Source: CAZFAT01 sp964517075 (GTDB taxonomy: Bacteria; Acidobacteriota; Vicinamibacteria; Vicinamibacterales; SCN-69-37). Taken from it: 7,359 nucleotides of DNA. Below the pieces are notes generated by a model that was given only the letters and a program-made list of their open reading frames with translations, was not told the DNA's origin and ran no database searches. This document shows, in pieces, positions 6,481-7,359 of the stretch. How positions within the stretch are numbered: the first letter of the stretch is position 1; every line of letters starts with the position of its first letter. The translations under genes were made by a program, and so were the position numbers. The stretch spans positions 1 to 7,359 of the forward strand of contig CAZFAT010000401.1 of assembly GCA_964517075.1 (NCBI GenBank), written 5' to 3'.

Positions 6481-6486
6481 TCTCCT
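6481..6486 (-). promoter_or_regulatory. Ribosome binding site selecting a TTG start for proS
   Basis: Minus-strand AGGAGA lies seven bases before TTG at 6471-6473, within the 22-base gap between the nadB stop and that TTG. No comparable site stands before the in-frame upstream GTG at 6516-6518. This makes the rarer TTG the more likely start. Confidence 0.65.
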
Positions 6487-6495
6487 GGGAACGGG

Positions 6496-7359
6496 TCAGC
6501 GGGATGTGTCGAGCGCACCGGCCGCGCGCTCGTCAGCCAGGCGGCGCTTCCAGTGTAGATCGTCGGTCGCGGGAAAGTCGGTGCGCCAGTGCGCGCCCCG
6601 GCTTTCCTCCCGCCGGAGCGCCGCGCGCACGATGAGCCGGCTGACGACGAGCAGGCTGATCCGGCGCCAGGTGGGCGCGTCGATGCTGCCGCCAGCCGCC
6701 CAGGCGTGGTTCAGCGCCTGCCACACGGGCTCGATCACATCGTGAACCCGGCTCAACCCGGTCCGATCGCGAAACACACCGGCATGCCTCCACATCAGGT
6801 CGCGCACCTCGTCCTCCGCGACGGGAATGGGCACGACCGCCCCGCGGGGCGGCCGGTCCGCGGTGGCGCCGCTCACGGGTACGGGCCAGGCCGCGCGGCG
6901 CCAGTCCGGCATCCGGCGCCCGGCGCGGCCGCCGAACACCAGGCCCTCGAGCAGCGAGTTGCTGGCCAGCCGATTCGCGCCGTGCACGCCTGTACAGGCC
7001 ACCTCCCCCGCGGCGAACAGGCCGGGCACCGACGTGCAGCCGTCGAGGTCGGTCGTGATGCCGCCCATGACGTAGTGCGCCGCCGGCCCGACGGGCAACC
7101 GATCCGTCGCGAGATCGAGGCCGGCGCGCCGGCACAAGTCGGCAATCAGTGGAAACCGCGCGCGCACCGTCTCGGGCGGCAGATGCGCCAGCGTGAGATA
7201 GATGGGGCCCTGCGTCCGCTCCGCTTCACGCACGATGGCGCGGGCCACGCGGTCACGAGCCGCCAGATCGCCTTGGGGCTCGTAGCGCCGCACGAACGGC
7301 TCGCCGTCGGCGTTCACGAGTCGCGCCCCTTCGCCGCGGAGCGCCTCGGATAACAGATA
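6496..7359 (-). CDS. nadB: L-aspartate oxidase, C-terminal part (cut by the window edge)
   Basis: Flavoenzyme that oxidises L-aspartate to iminoaspartate, the first step of bacterial de novo NAD synthesis; the product is passed to quinolinate synthase NadA. The frame stays open to base 7359, giving 287 residues, about the C-terminal half of a roughly 530-residue enzyme. The N-terminal FAD-binding motif lies outside. Visible family signatures, counted from the first residue in the window, are SEALRGEGARLVNADGE (4-20), LAARDRVARA (32-41) with the substrate-site Arg35, and PAAHYVMGGI (92-101) with His95. They continue with GEVACTGVHGANRLASNSLL (118-137), containing Arg130, and ESRGAHWRTDFP (252-263) in the C-terminal helical domain. 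These separate it from succinate dehydrogenase/fumarate reductase flavoproteins, which share the fold. A GTG within the window at 7315-7317 is internal, because family-conserved sequence continues upstream of it. It is followed by proS after 22 bases, probably co-transcribed. Confidence 0.96.
   Translation of the reverse strand, partial: YLLSEALRGEGARLVNADGEPFVRRYEPQGDLAARDRVARAIVREAERTQGPIYLTLAHLPPETVRARFPLIADLCRRAGLDLATDRLPVGPAAHYVMGGITTDLDGCTSVPGLFAAGEVACTGVHGANRLASNSLLEGLVFGGRAGRRMPDWRRAAWPVPVSGATADRPPRGAVVPIPVAEDEVRDLMWRHAGVFRDRTGLSRVHDVIEPVWQALNHAWAAGGSIDAPTWRRISLLVVSRLIVRAALRREESRGAHWRTDFPATDDLHWKRRLADERAAGALDTSR

Noticed and set aside
5583..6635. A 350-codon plus-strand frame antisense to proS and the end of nadB
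   Set aside because: It lies opposite a strongly supported ProRS gene, has shadow-like Arg/Leu/His-rich composition and shows no domain.
6496..7317. nadB as a complete gene starting at GTG 7315-7317
   Set aside because: Conserved L-aspartate oxidase residues (SEALRGEG) continue upstream of that GTG to the window edge, so the gene is truncated by the window, not short.

Overview
The window looks like an ordinary chromosomal stretch from a GC-rich, diderm (outer-membrane-bearing) bacterium. The gene content fits an Acidobacteriota-type genome, possibly Vicinamibacteria. That placement is an inference from three things: a lone TatA-type subunit beside TatC and a C-terminal-processing protease, a eukaryote/archaeal-type prolyl-tRNA synthetase, and an OmpA-domain protein carrying a PKD-like module. 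No marker gene settles it. Five protein-coding genes fill almost all of the sequence. I see no RNA genes, insertion sequences, CRISPR arrays, phage genes or other mobile elements.

Layout, left to right. Bases 1-102 hold no gene I can support; they lie downstream of the first operon. A leftward (minus-strand) operon follows: tatA (2587-2979), tatC (1759-2556) and an S41-family C-terminal processing peptidase (103-1740), in that transcription order, with gaps of 30 and 18 bases. A divergent control region (2980-3208) separates this operon from a rightward gene (3209-4942). That gene encodes a secreted protein with a beta-barrel-like N-terminal half, a proline run, a PKD/Ig-like domain and an OmpA peptidoglycan-binding domain. 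This gene converges on a second leftward operon, nadB (7359-6496, 5' end outside the window) followed by proS (6473-5010). The 67-base convergent gap contains a striking long inverted repeat with a three-copy heptamer in its loop.

Functionally, the left operon is about export and envelope proteolysis: TatA and TatC move folded proteins across the inner membrane, and the S41 protease acts outside that membrane. The OmpA-like protein probably tethers the outer membrane to peptidoglycan. The right operon is housekeeping: L-aspartate oxidase starts de novo NAD synthesis, and ProRS charges tRNA-Pro.

I do not find a convincing new biological system. The points most worth a second look are the Asp-to-Cys change in the OmpA peptidoglycan-binding motif, the heptamer-loop inverted repeat between the convergent genes, and the link between Tat export and a C-terminal processing protease. 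Three start codons were reassigned on Shine-Dalgarno evidence: the protease, tatA, and a TTG start for proS.
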